64,000 bases of DNA, taken from NCBI RefSeq assembly GCF_000143415.4, contig NW_003314334.1, positions 389,614 through 453,613 on the forward strand, read 5' to 3'. The translations under genes and the position numbers were made by a program. Positions 30,416 to 40,142 of the stretch are shown piece by piece; within the stretch, counting starts at the first letter, position 1; each line of letters starts with the position of its first letter. Below the pieces are notes generated by a model. It was not told where the DNA came from and did not search any database. It was given only the letters and a program-made list of their open reading frames with translations. This DNA comes from Selaginella moellendorffii (Eukaryota; Streptophyta; Lycopodiopsida; Selaginellales; Selaginellaceae).

Positions 30416-32233
30416 ATGGCCGGCATGGAGGTGGACGACGGCCCCGCTAGGGTTGGCGGCAAGCGCCACATTTCCAGCCATCGCATCCCCCAGGTGTGTA
30501 GATACTGGCAAGAAGGCCGATGCAACAAGGGCGATAGCTGCCAGTGGCTCCACTCGTCGGGCCCTGGAACATCCGGGAGGCTCGATGGCGATAATTTTCT
30601 CGTAGGAAGCAAGCGGCACAACAATGTAGTTGAGGGGCGGCGATGGGGGAAGCCTCGCGGGCGGAGAGGCGGCGGTGGCGGTGGCGGCCGGGGGATTTTC
30701 ACAGACGGTGGGAGACCGCGTCCCAGGGACAAGCCTTGTATATTTTGGATGAAAGGCGACTGCAATCGTGGTAGCCAATGCAATTTTCTTCATTCCTACA
30801 GCACTACTACAGAGATGGAGATGATGACCCAGCTCACAGGCCACACCAAGGTAGGCTCGGACTCATCTCTTTCTCGGTTCTCTTGTTCTTCGCATCGGTG
30901 TTTGATCGCTTTTGCTTCTTCGCAGGCCGTGAAAGGAATCGCATTATCTTCTTCGTTATACACGGGAGGCCAGGACAAGTCCGTCAAAGTGTGGAACAGC
31001 GACGACGGAAAGGTTTGCGTCCAGAGGCTTATAAGAGTTTTCGTATTGACTTTGCTATCTCTTCCCCTTTGGTTGCAGTGTACAACCACTGTTCCTATGG
31101 GATCTGAGGTGGAGTCACTACTTATCGCGTCTGGGTGGCTGTTTGTGGGGCTTCCGAACGAAGTTCGGGTGAGAATTTTTTTTTCTGTCATTACAGTGCT
31201 CTAACTTCGATGCCTCGTGCATAAACTTCTGTTCTCGCAGGCGTGGAACATGCAAACCAACGCTCAGCAAAGTCTGGACGGCCCCAAAGGTCAAGTTTAT
31301 GCTTTGGCTGTCTGCGAGGATGCTTTGTTTGCCGGTTCTCAAGTAAGTAAGCCAATCTTTCAAAGCAAAACCGAAGTGGATGGTTTGCTAACAAGATGTT
31401 TTGAAGGACGGAAGCATTCTGGCTTGGAAATACAACACGGCGGTAAATGCTTTCCAGCCGGCGTATGGTTTGTATGGCCACGCCGGTGCTGTTGTAACAC
31501 TGCAAGCTGCTGGCGGCAGACTCTATTCCGGGTCCACGGATAAGTCCATTCGGGTAGTGTATCAGATTGGTTTGGTGTGAAAAAACGAAAGTATTACATT
31601 TTCATGAACAGGTATGGAACATCGCCACCAGAGAGTGCTTATTTACTCTTCATGGCCATTCTAATGTAGTTATGAGCCTGCTTTGCTGGGAGCAATTTTT
31701 GTTATCGTGTTCTTTGGACGGGTATATAAAAGTAAGTCATCTCAAAGTCTTGCTAGCGATGTGTTTTGACGCTGTTTTCGTTTTGCTCCAGGTCTGGGCG
31801 GCCACTCCAAGTGGATTAGAAGTCACTTACACGTACCCTGAAGATGATCAGGGAGACGAACTCGATGTAAGCTTTGCAAGTTCTTGCAAGTTCTTTTGGT
31901 TTACGTGAATCTTCTCTTTTCGCTCAGGGTGCTCTGGCTTTGTGCGGTACAGTCGATGCGCAAGGGAAGCCAGTGCTCTTGTGTTCATACAACGACAACA
32001 CTGTGAGACTGTATGATCTTCCAACGTAAGTTCTCGAGCAAACTCTAGGCTGCGAGTCACTCAAACTTACCATGCGCTGCTTTGTTCGCAGTTTTAACGA
32101 GCGAGGAGTTTTGTTCTCTCGAGACGAAGTGAGAGTTTTGCAAGGCGGCCCTGGAGGGCTGGTTTTCTCCGGAGAGAGTTCTGGGGATGTCAAGGTGTGG
32201 TGCTGGACCAAGGCCATTTCGTCTACAGGCTGA
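30416..32233 (+). CDS. CCCH zinc-finger and WD40 protein (ZFWD family)
   Basis: Nine exons encode 431 residues. Two CCCH fingers come first: CRYWQEGRCNKGDSCQWLH (about residues 28-46) and CIFWMKGDCNRGSQCNFLH (about 108-126), separated by an R/G-rich linker. WD40 repeats then run to the end: TGGQDKSVKVWN, LFVGLPNEVRAWN, LFAGSQDGSILAWK, LYSGSTDKSIRVWN, LLSCSLDGYIKVWA and VFSGESSGDVKVWC, about seven blades. This order defines the plant ZFWD proteins (ZFWD1-4), whose RNA-binding fingers are joined to a beta-propeller; their function is poorly known. The ATG at 30416 is preceded by telo-boxes and by two out-of-frame or terminated upstream ATGs (30380, 30397). Confidence 0.9.
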
Positions 32234-32333
32234 TTGATTGGCGATATAGATTTGCGAAAAAATGGGAATAAAAAAGAGAGCAAAGGCCAACCTATTGTTT
32301 GATTTTTAGGGCAGAAGCTATAGTGGTGTCGTC

Positions 32334-32910
32334 ATGGCGATGGCGCCAGCGAGTGGGGCGGTGGCAGCGCCGGCCAATGATTCGGCGCTCGATCCTGTCG
32401 CGCAGTGCGCTCTGGCGACGCTCAATGTGATGCGGCTGCTTCACGATTCGTCGCCGTGCAAGGTCGCAAGATTTGGATCGATTAGCGATGATTTCTAGCA
32501 AATTTTGCAGAGCTTGGAAAGGCTGCCAAGGGATTTGTCGGCAAAGCTACCGAGCATCAGGAACACAGGTTCTGTAAGTCCTCGAAGGTCGATTTTTTTC
32601 TTTCGAGCTAACAGTCTTTTGCAGCTTTTGCACCAAATGCCAGCAGTTGTGATTTCTCTCGATACTTGCCTTGACAGTGCCGTTCAAAAGTATGGTTTTC
32701 CTTCTTCCGGAAAAGAGATTCTTAACGACTTCTTTTTCTTGCTAGTGCTCGACTACTCAAGGATGTGAGACGACTGCTCTCTTCTGAAAATTCTGGTAAC
32801 CTTTTCAAGTGGTCCTTGAGAAAATGCTAACTTTCGGGACAGAAAAGTCACTGGAGTCTGAAAGAAACGAAGACGCGAGCCAGGAAAAACAGGTAACTTC
32901 GATTAATTAG
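32334..32910 (+). CDS. Small five-exon protein of unknown function
   Basis: Five short exons (32334-32462, 32511-32573, 32625-32689, 32746-32795, 32843-32910) join in frame to give 124 residues, with all junctions GT..AG. The start MAMAPASGAVAAPAND is alanine-rich. Helical blocks follow: QCALATLNVMRLLHDSS, SLERLPRDLSAKLPSIRN, LLHQMPAVVISLDTCLDSA and ARLLKDVRRLLSS. The tail is acidic and ends after an in-frame read-through of a possible donor (CAG|GTAACT at 32892). I do not recognise the family. The regular short exons, consistent phase and amphipathic helices argue for a real gene; it may be a small coiled-coil subunit of a complex. It ends 62 bp from the convergent dirigent gene. Confidence 0.6.
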
Positions 32911-32972
32911 AGCGCAAAGAATGAGAGTGAATGGTTTTCTTGATGACGAAGATCTGTGCTAGAGCTTTCCAA

Positions 32973-33467
32973 TCAGTGACTTACCCTGACATCGATCTCC
33001 AGGATGACTGAAGCACCACTGGCAGAGGCGGTCTTGATGGTAGCGTAGCCCCGAGCATTGCGAAACTGGCCGGTTCCTCCGATAACAGCGATCTCCCGGA
33101 CAGCCTCCGAGGTGTCGTCGGATCCGTGGAAGCTCAGCGTGCTCCCCTTGAAGTCGCCCGTCTGGAACACGGCACTGAAAGTGAGGAGCAAGCTCCTCCC
33201 GTCCATGGACGCGACGATCCAAGTCCCCTGGCCCCTTCCAATCGCCGGAGACGATGCGTCGGCCCCCTGAGTGAGCGGATCATCGATGACGGTCACGGTG
33301 CCGAAGCCCGCGGTTCCAGGCCCCGCGACCATGACGACGCTCTGGTTTGGAGGAGTCATGTTGTCGTGCATGTAGAAGTGGAGGCTCGTGTCCTTGGCAG
33401 CGGCAGCAGCGATCCAGACGAGAATTGCGACTGCCCAGCAGTGGATCAGGGGTGGAGAGGCGAGCAT
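32973..33467 (-). CDS. Dirigent protein, canonical
   Basis: A single exon of 164 residues. The ATG at 33467 starts a clear signal peptide (MLASPPLIHCWAVAILVWIA). An in-frame ATG at 33527 is rejected because it lies only 7 bp from a TATA-like box. The dirigent landmarks are intact: LHFYMHDNM, FGTVTVIDDPLTQGADASSP, GRGQGTWIVASMDG, FSAVFQTGDFKGSTLSFHG, and IAVIGGTGQFRNARGYATIK, then VILEIDVRVSH at the end. The D in HD and the G-G-T-G-x-F-R-x-A-R-G-Y block are conserved, so it should form the dirigent beta-barrel in the cell wall and direct phenoxy radical coupling. The substrate is unknown. Confidence 0.9.
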   Translation of the reverse strand: MLASPPLIHCWAVAILVWIAAAAAKDTSLHFYMHDNMTPPNQSVVMVAGPGTAGFGTVTVIDDPLTQGADASSPAIGRGQGTWIVASMDGRSLLLTFSAVFQTGDFKGSTLSFHGSDDTSEAVREIAVIGGTGQFRNARGYATIKTASASGASVILEIDVRVSH

Positions 33468-33533
33468 TCTTACAGACTTTCGATGGAGATCCTTGTGATC
33501 ACGCGCGCTTCGAGGGAGACCGAGCATGCTCTG

Positions 33534-33541
33534 CTTAAATA
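33534..33541 (-). promoter_or_regulatory. TATA box of the dirigent gene
   Basis: The minus strand reads TATTTAAG, 67 bp upstream of the chosen ATG at 33467. It decides against the upstream ATG at 33527, which would fall before the expected transcription start. Confidence 0.55.
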
Positions 33542-33555
33542 ATGGAAAGTCTTCT

Positions 33556-33638
33556 CTCCACTTCTGTGGTTTGGTAGAAGTCGAATATGCCGGGTATATG
33601 CTTGCGAGTAGTACTCGGGTTCGATACCCGGTGTGGAG
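33556..33638 (+). ncRNA. tRNA-like sequence (degenerate tRNA or SINE head)
   Basis: An exact B box (GGTTCGATACC, 33618-33628) sits in a T arm with stem TCGGG/CCCGG and loop TTCGATA. Seven bases follow (TGTGGAG) that pair at six of seven positions with CTCCACT at 33556-33562, as an acceptor stem would. An A-box-like TGGTTTGGTAG lies at 33567-33577 with one mismatch. The anticodon arm is poor (four pairs around a loop GCCGGGT that lacks U33), and the D arm overlaps the acceptor. It therefore looks like a decayed tRNA gene or the tRNA-derived head of a SINE. It is not a confident functional tRNA. Confidence 0.4.
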
Positions 33639-34155
33639 TTTTGATAACCTAAGGTTTTAAAACCATGAGCCCTAGCCTCCCCTACATTTTCTTCCTCTCC
33701 ATGTTCTTCGTTTTATCCCATTGCTGGAGTTCACAACACGACAGTGGCGGCGCAGTGCCGTGCCGTGCCAGATCCAGCCACAGACGATCCAGCCTACAAT
33801 CCGAGCTTCTTGCGACGGTGCTTTGATGCGTTTGAGAGGCTCTACACAAAGTCTGGGACAGATTTTTCCCTTTTTGTGGTTTTGTTTTGGATCAGATGAT
33901 GTTTTTGTAGTCGACTTGATGCGGACAGAGATTAGCTTGTCTCTGACAAAAAGGCTTTCTGATGATCCAAGCATCCCCTCTTGCGCTGTGGTTTTGCTCA
34001 CATTAGTCACTAGATTCTCGCATGATTTTCGTTTCGACTCGGTCTAGATCTATTGCACAAAACCGAGAAAGTTACAAATCCGCAAGATTGGTCACCGCTA
34101 GAGATGTTTTGGGATCGCCCACAACCTCGGTTCTTCCCATCTGATCAAAACCCCT
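33639..34155. other. Gap downstream of PPR gene
   Basis: About 500 bp between the tRNA-like sequence and the stop of the minus-strand PPR gene. It should include that gene's 3' UTR. Open frames on both strands here have no family signature. Confidence 0.4.
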
Positions 34156-36246
34156 CTAGACTGATCCTTTGACTGAATGTTCCACTTCCGTACGATGGTG
34201 AATGCTCGCCAAAAGCACGTAAGGAGCAGAGTTTTGGGGATCGGCAAGCATGGCCTGTGACGCCGCCATGCTCCCTCCGCGGCTGTTGTCGTGGCTCTTG
34301 CACGATCCCAGCAAGCACTTCCAATCCACACTGTCGGGAACAAAGGGCATGCTCGCGACGAGATCGTGTGCGTCTCGCAAGTGCCCCGCGCGACCCAGCA
34401 GATCGACTAAACAGCAGTAGATCTTCTTCCCGGGCTTGGCCATCCCGAAATCCGAAACCATGGACGCGAAGCACGATCGCCCAGATCCAACATCCCCGGT
34501 GCGGCTGATCGAAACGAGCACGCAAAGGAAGGAGGTTTCGTCCAGTGGAATGGAGCTCATCTTCATGGAATGTAGGAGATGCGTGGCATATTCGTATTCG
34601 CTGCCGTGGTGAGCGTACAGAGCCAACATCGCATTGCAAGAAATCGTGTCCAGCTCCGGCATTTGGATCCACAGCTTCTTTGCTTCGTTGACCAGTCCAC
34701 GCTGGGTATATGCCGAGAGAATAGCGTTCCAAGATGCCACATTTTTGTACGGTATGTCATGGAACACGGCCTTAGCCTCGACAAGATCCCCGCTTCTGGC
34801 AAATGCCGCCACCATTGAGTTATACGAAACTACGTCCCGGTTTTCCATTAAGTCAAACATTAGCTTTGCCTCTTCAATGTAGCCGCCACCAAGGAATGCT
34901 GAGAACATTGCGTCGTAACTTACCAGGTTTTTATCCTCCATCTGATCAAATAAGCTCTTGGCTTCCTCCAGACGGCCGTTTTGGGCATATGCAGACAGCA
35001 TTGAGTTCCAAGAGACGATATCTTTTGTTTCCATTTGATCAAAGAGGGCCTTTGCATCGCCAACCTTCCCTGCTTGTGCGTATGCCGAGAGCATGCAATC
35101 CCATGACACCACGTCCCTCTCTGGCATTGAGTTGAGTAGAGAGTTAGCGAGATCCACATGCCCGTTTTGGGCATATCCATTGAGCAAAGTGTTATACGAG
35201 ACCAGGTTTTTCTGTGGGATTCTATCAAAGACTTCTTTAGCTCGATCAGTATGTCCTCTCCGGGCATACGTAGCAAGGAGAGTGTTCCAAGAGACAATAT
35301 CCCACTCTTGCATTCGATCAAACAGACTGGTGGCTTCCTCGATGCAGCTGCTACCAGTAAGGTTGAGATCATAAGCAGACAGCATTGCATTGTAAGAGAC
35401 AATGTTCTTTTCTGGAATCAAGGAGAAGAGTCTCTTGGCCTTTTCCATATGCTCGTTCTGCGCATATCCCGTGAGCATCGTGTTCCATGAAATTACGTCC
35501 CACTCAAGCATCCGACTGTAAAAAATGTGCTCGGTTTCTTCCAGATTCCCTTCATGGGTATAGAGAAAAAGCATTGCATTCCAGGATACAACATCACTTT
35601 CGGGAAAAGAGTGAAGCAGTATTTTTGCTTCCAAGACATGTCCGCCTTGGGCATATAACGATAGCATTGTGTTCCACGACACCAAGTTTCTCTCAGGCAT
35701 TTTGTCAAAGAAGTTCTTGACCTCTTCCAAATGTCCAGACCGCGTATGTGCTCCAAGCATAGTTGTCCACGAAACAATATCCCTCTGTGGCATAAGTCTA
35801 AATATTCTTTCTGATTCCAGTACCTTTGAGTTCAGCATATAGACTGAAAGGATTGAGTTCCAAGAAAAGTGGTCGTGCTCGGGCATTGTATCAAAGATTC
35901 TTATGGATTCCTCTAAGTACCCTCTTTGGGCATATGCAGCTAGCATGGCATTCCATGCTACTAAGTCTCTCTGATCCATCCCATCAAAGAGTTTTTGCGC
36001 TTCCTTGAGATGTCCATTTCTGGTATACGCGCAGATCATCATTACCCACGAGAATGGATTTTTCGGTCGAATCTCATTGAAGATTCGGCGGGCATTATCG
36101 ACACTTCCACACCTGCCGTACATCTGGACGAGAATGTTGAGGGTGAACCGGTCGGGATGGGCAATGCGGGAGTGTATTTCGTTCGCTTGTGAGAGTTCTG
36201 TACAAGCGTTTATCAGGCTTCGTACGGCGTGATCTGTGCCCATCAT
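34156..36246 (-). CDS. PPR protein built from short ~31-residue repeats, no E/DYW
   Basis: An intronless frame of 696 residues starts at the ATG at 36246 (a second ATG follows directly). Almost the whole protein is a run of short repeats of one plan, x-x-x-S-W-N-x-M-L-x-A-Y-A-Q-x-G-x-x-x-E-A-K-x-L-F-D-x-M-P-x-x-D, about 31 residues each; examples begin DIVSWNSMLSAYAQNGRLEE and NLVSYNTLLNGYAQNGHVDL. Roughly 17-18 repeats are visible. Only the last ones (SSIPLDETSFLCVLVSISRT, YCCLVDLLGRAGHLRDAHDL, MPFVPDSVDWKCLLGSCKSH) become P- or L-like. A degenerate E stub (SAPYVLLASIHHRTE) precedes the stop, with no DYW. It probably binds organellar RNA. The paralogue at 40193 is similarly built. Confidence 0.9.
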   Translation of the reverse strand: MMGTDHAVRSLINACTELSQANEIHSRIAHPDRFTLNILVQMYGRCGSVDNARRIFNEIRPKNPFSWVMMICAYTRNGHLKEAQKLFDGMDQRDLVAWNAMLAAYAQRGYLEESIRIFDTMPEHDHFSWNSILSVYMLNSKVLESERIFRLMPQRDIVSWTTMLGAHTRSGHLEEVKNFFDKMPERNLVSWNTMLSLYAQGGHVLEAKILLHSFPESDVVSWNAMLFLYTHEGNLEETEHIFYSRMLEWDVISWNTMLTGYAQNEHMEKAKRLFSLIPEKNIVSYNAMLSAYDLNLTGSSCIEEATSLFDRMQEWDIVSWNTLLATYARRGHTDRAKEVFDRIPQKNLVSYNTLLNGYAQNGHVDLANSLLNSMPERDVVSWDCMLSAYAQAGKVGDAKALFDQMETKDIVSWNSMLSAYAQNGRLEEAKSLFDQMEDKNLVSYDAMFSAFLGGGYIEEAKLMFDLMENRDVVSYNSMVAAFARSGDLVEAKAVFHDIPYKNVASWNAILSAYTQRGLVNEAKKLWIQMPELDTISCNAMLALYAHHGSEYEYATHLLHSMKMSSIPLDETSFLCVLVSISRTGDVGSGRSCFASMVSDFGMAKPGKKIYCCLVDLLGRAGHLRDAHDLVASMPFVPDSVDWKCLLGSCKSHDNSRGGSMAASQAMLADPQNSAPYVLLASIHHRTEVEHSVKGSV

Positions 36247-36439
36247 GGTATTGAGATGATCTGTTGATAAAAGTGTAGCAAAGATCTTGGAGGTAATGTG
36301 TTTTTATAGTATAAGTTTCACTGCCCAAAGTGGAAGAATCACAATATCCTAATTTTATCATAATAAAAGAGTCACAGAGACAGTATCTACAAATCTAGTG
36401 AGAATTTTGTATGGGTTCTTGTGTCGCAGCCTGAGGTTC

Positions 36440-37140
36440 TTGTGTTCTCCGAGTTCCACTCCACGAACCAGATTCAAGTAAGTTCTTGGTCTTGATCTAC
36501 TCCAAAAACATGAAAATTACAGGTTACCAGATTCTTATGTGGTGGATTCATCGTTGGTATTTCCTCAAGTCATGCAATCTTTGACGGAAACTCTGCCTGT
36601 GAGTTTTACGACGCTATCTCCAGAACTGTAAGAGGGGATCTCATTCCGTCGACGTCAATTCCGGTCGCACCATCTTTCGCGGCCCAAACGATCCAACACT
36701 CAGTCACCCGGAGCTCGTTCCAATGCCTGATGTTCCACCCAGCGCACTACCATCATTCCAAATCGCTCCACTCAGGTTTCGCATTTAAATTATTCTCCTT
36801 CATGCCCACCATCCATTCTTTCAAGAAAAAGGCACTGTGCGATGGCACCATAGCCAGATGCTCGTCTTTTGAAGCATTGGCGGGCCATGTCTGGAAGGCA
36901 CAGACAAAAGCCTCGTGCAACAACAACAAAAGAAAAGGTGGCGAACCTCTTTGTGGCTGTTTACAAATGTTCGTCACACGATGGCAAATCTACCAAAGAA
37001 TTACGTTGGAAATGCGGTGGTGTCTGCTCCGTGCTGGGACATGGTTGAGGAGATTCGCAACGCCGTTGTTTATGGGCATGAGTTTTAAGAAAATGGGCAA
37101 ACTGGAAGAGTTCTTGAATACAGCAAATAAAAGAATTTAA
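36440..37140 (+). pseudogene. Truncated BAHD acyltransferase pseudogene
   Basis: A partial copy of the BAHD gene at 37559, in the same orientation and just upstream of it. It includes the end of the parental exon 1 and the intron (CAAGTAAGTTC near 36475 to the CAG at 36513). Exon 2 follows: VTRF.CGGFIVGI, SSHAIFDGNSACEFYDAISR (the HxxxD motif survives), then FHPAHYHHSKSLHSGFAFKL and DGTIARCSSFEALAGHVW. The N-terminal half is missing. Frameshifts occur (for example before FHPAHY), and the C-terminal part skips from the ML.RAGTWLRRFA region to FMGMSFKKMGKLEEFL, deleting the DFGWG motif. Confidence 0.85.
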
Positions 37141-37513
37141 ACTTGAAGAAAGATAATGCTAAATTATTTATAATGCTAAACCGTACTTAGAGATGTACTT
37201 GCATCGTGCACCGACATCTATATTCTTATTAAGTGTGAAGAACGAGCGATGCTAGATTGGCTACTCGGCTTCCGCAAGAGCATGCTCATTTGTCAATGGC
37301 AAAGGCTGGATTTTGTCGTCACAGTTACGTGAGGAAGACGTGCCACAATGTGGGGGTCCTCAAACTGTAAAGCTCTGGATGTGATGAACATCATGGGTGA
37401 TTTACAGGCTGAAATGATTTCTACACTCCAATGTCGTGTCCAGCTTATGGCCACAAGTTCTCCGTAAGTTTATCAAGTTGCATACTTTAGGATGGTTGTA
37501 TAGAAAATCAACC
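37141..37513. other. Gap between BAHD pseudogene and BAHD gene
   Basis: About 370 bp holding the upstream region of the intact BAHD gene. No other gene is visible. Confidence 0.5.
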
Positions 37514-37521
37514 TATAAAAG
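37514..37521 (+). promoter_or_regulatory. TATA box of the BAHD gene
   Basis: TATAAAAG lies 45 bp upstream of the ATG at 37559. It supports that ATG over the open frame that extends further upstream. Confidence 0.6.
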
Positions 37522-37558
37522 AGCCAGCAAAATCACACTCTTTGCCATCGAGAAAGAA

Positions 37559-38944
37559 ATGGGTCAGCATGTTTTTGTAGAAGAGGTTTCTGTTTTGAAG
37601 CCTCCCATCTCCACTCCTTGCACCACTCTCTTCCTCCACAATCTCGAGCAGCAGCTCTTCTTCCCAGTAGAAATGCTCTTCTCCTACAAAGTCGACTCCC
37701 CGGGTTCCACCCGAAACGTTGCCCATGTCGTGCGAGATGCTCTGCAACAGGTTCTCGTCCCTTACTACTTCGTGGCCGGAAGGATCCGAGTGAACGAGGA
37801 GCAAGGCCGAGTTGAGCTCGACTGCAACGGGGCTGGAGTTTTGTTTGCCAGTGCGAGCTGCTCGTCCACGATTCGTGACGCTGGAGACCTCCGAATGCCA
37901 AATCCAAGCGCGAGAAACTTTCTCGTTTTTCCTACCGAAATGCCCATGGAAATCTGCGACGTTCCGCTCGTAACGATCCAAGTAAGTGTTTCTTCTTGGA
38001 TGAACTTCCGTTACTTCCACTTACAAGTTGCATCAACCTTGCAGGTTACCAGATTCATATGTGGAGGATTCATTGTTGGTATTTTAGCAAGCCATGCGAT
38101 CTTTGATGGAACCGCTGGCTGCGAGTTTTACGATGCCATTGCAAGAACTGCAAGAGGGGATCTCAACCCAGCGACGATGACCTTCAATCTTGATCGCTCC
38201 GTCTTTCGCAGCTCAAATCCACCCCGACCAACGCTCGATCACCCCGAGCTCGTTTCGATGCCTGATGTCCCAGCCAAGTTGATCTTCAGCCCAGCGCACT
38301 ATCACCCTTCTAAATCTCTCCTCCCGGGGTTTTCTTTTAAGTTATTCTCCTTCACGCCCGCCATGCTGGATTCATTAAAGAAAAAGGCGCTGTCGGATGG
38401 CACTATAGCCAGATGCTCATCTTTCGAAGCTTTGACAGCCCATATCTGGCAGGCGCGAGCAAAAGCCTCGCATGACTCCCATGCAACAACAAAGGTGGCG
38501 AACCTCTTTGTGGTTGTAAACGTTCGTCACAAGGTCAAAAATATTCCGAAGGACTTCGTTGGAAACGCGGTGGTGGCTGCTCCCTCCTGCGACACCACAG
38601 TGGAGGATCTTTGCAACGCAACATTGTCGTTGTGCGTACGAAAGGTCCAAGCAGCCATTAGGCGTGGAACGGAGGAATATGTGCGGTCAGTAGTGGATTG
38701 GTGCGAGGACAGGCATGGCATCATTGACTTGCCGGGTGGCATGATCATCACACCATGGTCGAAGTTGGCATTTCACAAGCTGGATTTTGGATGGGGGAAC
38801 CCGGACTACGTTACGTCAGCTGTGCATGACAGGAAAGAATATGTGGTTTTGCTGTCCAACTGTATGGGAGATGGCGGAGTGGACGTGTTTATGGGTATGG
38901 AGTTTGAAAAGATGGGCAAACTAGAAGACTTCCTCATGGTATGA
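37559..38944 (+). CDS. BAHD acyltransferase, HCT/ASFT-like
   Basis: BAHD enzymes transfer acyl groups from acyl-CoA to alcohols or amines. Two exons (37559-37981 and 38045-38944) encode 440 residues, the family's normal size. The catalytic motif is ASHAIFDG (HxxxD) and the structural motif is DFGWGNP near the C terminus (about residue 392). Other family blocks are LFSYKV, VLVPYYFVAGRI, VTRFICGGFIVGI, CSSFEALTAHIWQAR, FVVVNVRHKV and VGNAVVAA. The overall pattern resembles omega-hydroxy-acid/fatty-alcohol feruloyl transferases (ASFT/HHT/FACT), which link aliphatic and phenolic parts of suberin and cutin; the acceptor is inferred only. The intron is 63 bp and stays open in frame if retained. A truncated copy lies upstream at 36440. 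Confidence 0.88.
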   Translation: MGQHVFVEEVSVLKPPISTPCTTLFLHNLEQQLFFPVEMLFSYKVDSPGSTRNVAHVVRDALQQVLVPYYFVAGRIRVNEEQGRVELDCNGAGVLFASASCSSTIRDAGDLRMPNPSARNFLVFPTEMPMEICDVPLVTIQVSVSSWMNFRYFHLQVASTLQVTRFICGGFIVGILASHAIFDGTAGCEFYDAIARTARGDLNPATMTFNLDRSVFRSSNPPRPTLDHPELVSMPDVPAKLIFSPAHYHPSKSLLPGFSFKLFSFTPAMLDSLKKKALSDGTIARCSSFEALTAHIWQARAKASHDSHATTKVANLFVVVNVRHKVKNIPKDFVGNAVVAAPSCDTTVEDLCNATLSLCVRKVQAAIRRGTEEYVRSVVDWCEDRHGIIDLPGGMIITPWSKLAFHKLDFGWGNPDYVTSAVHDRKEYVVLLSNCMGDGGVDVFMGMEFEKMGKLEDFLMV

Positions 38945-39000
38945 TTGATAATTGAGTGAAAAGCATAATAAAAATTTTCCGTAAGTCTCACTAATTTGCT

Positions 39001-40142
39001 TTAAGTCTCGAGCTTATGAGCCTCCACTATAGAGCAGAGACAGTTCACATCACCTATAGTTTTAATGTTGTTAAACTGTGCTTGAGTGAGGAGCTCTGTG
39101 AACTGCACGCTTGTTCTCTCTTTGCCTCCTTTGGTGAGGGCCAAGAGGACCAAGTCGAATGCAAATTTGAGTGATTCGAATGGTCCTCTTTCTGCTGGAT
39201 CCATGTCAATATCAACAATTATCAGCTTTCCTCCATGGGGAAGTGCCTTGTAGCAGTTTTGGAGAACAAGAATCACTTCGTCATCGTCAAAGTCATGTAG
39301 TATAGTCTATAATAAAAAAGAGAGATCAAAGTTGATATCCTATGAGAGCTCCTTACTTTGAGGAGAATTGCATCAGCTGGTGGAATGTTTTCCATCATGT
39401 CACCACGAACATGCCTCACACCTTTAGAAATATAAAATTATTTTCAACAAGATGTATATATTTTTTTACCTGGAATGGCTGGAGCAGCGTGGGCAACATG
39501 AGGAAGCTCATAATTCACACCAGCAATGTGGGGATACTTTTCCACAACCCTGCCAATATCAGCTCCAAAACCTCCTCCCACATCCACTAAAACTCCTCTA
39601 ATCTCATCAAAACCATGATAAGTTTGTAGAACCGAGTCCATGGTAACATTGGAGATGGCTACCATTCCCTGGCTAAAAAGCCCCAGAAACTCTGGATTTT
39701 TCTCCATGTAATCCCAGATAAACATCCCTTGGGCTCTCTGGAAGGGGACCTCGCCACCGTGAAGTATGAATTCGTGTATGTGATGCCACCCTGAAGTTAC
39801 GACCTCGTCTTGCAGCATGAGCAGCCGAGCAAACTTCGATTCAGTGAGCATCTCGCAGAGCTCGGTGCTTCCATACTTGAATTCGCCTGGAACTTCCAGA
39901 GATTGAATCTTTAGAAGAACTTTCTTCACCACCAAGTAGTCGAGGAGACGACGAAGAGGGGCTAGTTGGATGTTTGTGCCTTGGAGCCGGGCCGCGATTT
40001 CTTCCAAGCTCATAGATTTCTCCAAAGAATCGGAGAGAATGTCTGGAATTCTAAGAAGAACCGCGGCCTTGATCCCGAAAGAAGTCGCATGGCCGATGGC
40101 CATCTCCCACAGAGCCGCGAGATTCTGCGCGTGAGAAGCCAT
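39001..40142 (-). CDS. COMT-type SAM-dependent O-methyltransferase
   Basis: Three exons (40142-39470, 39421-39357, 39306-39001) encode 347 residues. The ATG at 40142 begins MASHAQNLAALWEMAIGHAT, the usual N-terminal dimerisation helix. SAM-binding motif I is VLVDVGGGFGADI and is followed by EKYPHIAGVNYELPHV, where the family usually has G-I-N-F-D-L-P-H-V. Then come VRHVRGDMMENIPPADAILL, and the catalytic region TILHDFDDDEVILVLQNCYK with the general-base histidine in LHDF (usual W-H-D-W). The end is FTELLTQAQFNNIKTI. Plant enzymes of this class methylate caffeic acid derivatives, flavonoids and other phenolics. The W-to-L change beside the base and the unusual motif suggest a lineage-specific substrate. 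It diverges from the PPR gene at 40193 with 50 bp between start codons. Confidence 0.88.

Noticed and set aside
33126..33542. 138-codon plus-strand open frame
   Set aside because: Antisense to the dirigent gene, whose sense frame has signal peptide and all family motifs.
33721..34047. 108-codon plus-strand frame
   Set aside because: No domain; lies in the 3' region of a PPR gene on the other strand.
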